Origin: Acidaminococcaceae bacterium UBA2453
GTDB lineage: Bacteria; Bacillota; Negativicutes; Acidaminococcales; Acidaminococcaceae
Reading direction: 5' to 3'
NCBI GenBank assembly: GCA_002342505.1
Contig: DDQB01000063.1
Location: forward strand, 655 to 6,849
DNA: 6,195 bases
Shown here: positions 5,308 to 6,195 of the stretch, piece after piece
Layout of the letters: each line of letters starts with the position of its first letter
How positions within the stretch are numbered: the first letter of the stretch is position 1
Made by a program: the position numbers and the translations under genes
Notes under the pieces: generated by a model
Databases searched by the model: none
Seen by the model: only the letters and a program-made list of their open reading frames with translations
What the model was told of the DNA's origin: nothing

Positions 5308-6195
5308 TTATTCTTCACAAATGACCAGTCGCGTCTCTGCCGGCGCGCTCAGGTGCGGATGAGCAGAAAAATATTCTTCCAGCAGTCCCAGGCTTCTGGT
5401 GGCTATCACACTCGGCGTTTCGTTACGCGTCACTTCTTCTTCCGATATACCGAGACCTGTCTTCAAGTTTTTAAAATGAAACTTATGCATGCCTACCCGC
5501 AACAATTCTTCGTCTCCGATTTGCCGGCCATACATGGTACAGTCCAAAACTTTTTTCTGCTTTTTACTGTAAACGACCCGCAGGCCTTCGGATAACTGAT
5601 AAAATTCCGTATGGGCATCCGCATCGAAAGATTCCGGCCGCAGCATGTATTCCATCATACGCCGAAATTGCGCGCCGGTTACTTTGCACCGGTACACCTC
5701 TTCATCAAACGGCTCCATCTCCTGCAGATCTTTCAGCGTCATGATGGGGCCCAGGAACTGGCCGCGCAGACTGCCCGATGCGTGCAGCATGATATCTAAT
5801 CCCAGAGATTCTTTAAAGGCATCGGAAAAAATTTTCCCGATAGCTGTTTCCTGATTCCGGGCCAGATGCGTATACCGTTCCGGGAAATGCGTCAGGATAC
5901 GGTTGTATTTGGATTCGGTGGCCGCGTGATACTTTCCGATCAGCATTTTCAGCGCTTCGTCTTCCGGACAGTGGTCCGGGTCCACGGGAATCAGCTGCCA
6001 CGCGTAGGTATCAATGGTATTCCGATCGGTATCCACCATAATATCAAAACGGCCTACCTGATCGGTTCCCGACGCGGCCTGCACAATAGGGATCCCATTC
6101 ACCTCGACAGGTTGTTCCAGCAGCGTATGGCTGTGACCGCCGATAATCAGGTCTACCCCCCAGCGCGGGTCCAGGATGGAAGCCAGCTGTTTATC
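5308..6195 (-). CDS. 5'-nucleotidase / UshA-family metallophosphoesterase (partial, 5' end outside window)
   Basis: The frame is open from the right edge to TAA at 5308-5310, giving 295 visible residues. A GTG at 6100-6102 could be mistaken for a start, but the frame continues upstream into IIGGHSHT (visible residues 17-24), whose two histidines are metal ligands of the family's N-terminal phosphoesterase domain. Residues about 105-260 form the substrate-binding 5'-nucleotidase C-terminal domain. HASGSLRG has R144 at the position of UshA R410, and EPF has F163 exactly 19 residues on, matching UshA F429, one wall of the base-stacking clamp. The region corresponding to UshA FNATGGDGY reads FHFKNLKTGLG (from 239), keeping a phenylalanine but losing the GGDG. 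The family hydrolyses nucleotides, cyclic nucleotides or UDP-sugars, usually outside the cytoplasm. Signal peptide and catalytic Asp/His residues lie outside the window. The gene appears to be a separate unit from fda, which has its own promoter. Confidence 0.9.
   Translation of the reverse strand, partial: DKQLASILDPRWGVDLIIGGHSHTLLEQPVEVNGIPIVQAASGTDQVGRFDIMVDTDRNTIDTYAWQLIPVDPDHCPEDEALKMLIGKYHAATESKYNRILTHFPERYTHLARNQETAIGKIFSDAFKESLGLDIMLHASGSLRGQFLGPIMTLKDLQEMEPFDEEVYRCKVTGAQFRRMMEYMLRPESFDADAHTEFYQLSEGLRVVYSKKQKKVLDCTMYGRQIGDEELLRVGMHKFHFKNLKTGLGISEEEVTRNETPSVIATRSLGLLEEYFSAHPHLSAPAETRLVICEE

Noticed and set aside
4502..5362. 286-codon open frame on the plus strand
   Set aside because: It is antisense to the class I aldolase, crosses the fda promoter and runs into the nucleotidase gene. 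It has no ribosome site or domain signal.
6100..6102. GTG as the start codon of the nucleotidase
   Set aside because: The frame continues upstream to the window edge and encodes the family's GGHSHT metal-binding motif, so the GTG is an internal valine codon.

Overview
The window looks like ordinary chromosome from a Gram-negative-type Firmicute, most likely of the class Negativicutes (Veillonella/Megasphaera/Dialister/Selenomonas relatives). That assignment is inference. It rests on an LPS Kdo transferase (WaaA) occurring with strong Firmicute-style GGAGG ribosome binding sites, and on a 296-residue class I fructose-bisphosphate aldolase of the type common in low-GC Gram-positives. Base composition is roughly balanced. 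All five protein genes lie on the minus strand. No tRNA, rRNA, CRISPR array, insertion sequence or phage gene was seen.

In transcription order (high to low coordinate): a partial 5'-nucleotidase/UshA-family metallophosphoesterase enters from the right edge and stops at 5308. An intergenic region with an extended -10 promoter then leads into class I aldolase (fda, 4214-5104). WaaA (2815-4143) follows 70 bases later. A 143-residue YbjN-like protein (2261-2692) comes next and ends at a perfect 30-base palindromic terminator (2193-2222). A separate transcription unit then starts at a good sigma-70-type promoter (2063-2091). Its roughly 118-base leader carries interleaved inverted repeats, and it drives a large cyclic-di-GMP signalling protein (1-1938, running off the left edge). 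In that protein an intact EAL phosphodiesterase domain sits at the N-terminus, followed by PAS-like sensory segments.

The genes do not form an obvious single pathway: glycolysis/gluconeogenesis (fda), outer-membrane core assembly (waaA), an unknown small protein, second-messenger turnover (EAL), and nucleotide or phosphoester salvage (nucleotidase). fda-waaA-ybjN-like may be co-transcribed. The EAL gene is insulated from them by the terminator and its own promoter. No clearly new multi-gene system is visible. The most interesting items are the possible pseudoknot in the leader of the EAL gene, the EAL-first domain order, and the altered substrate-pocket motif of the nucleotidase.
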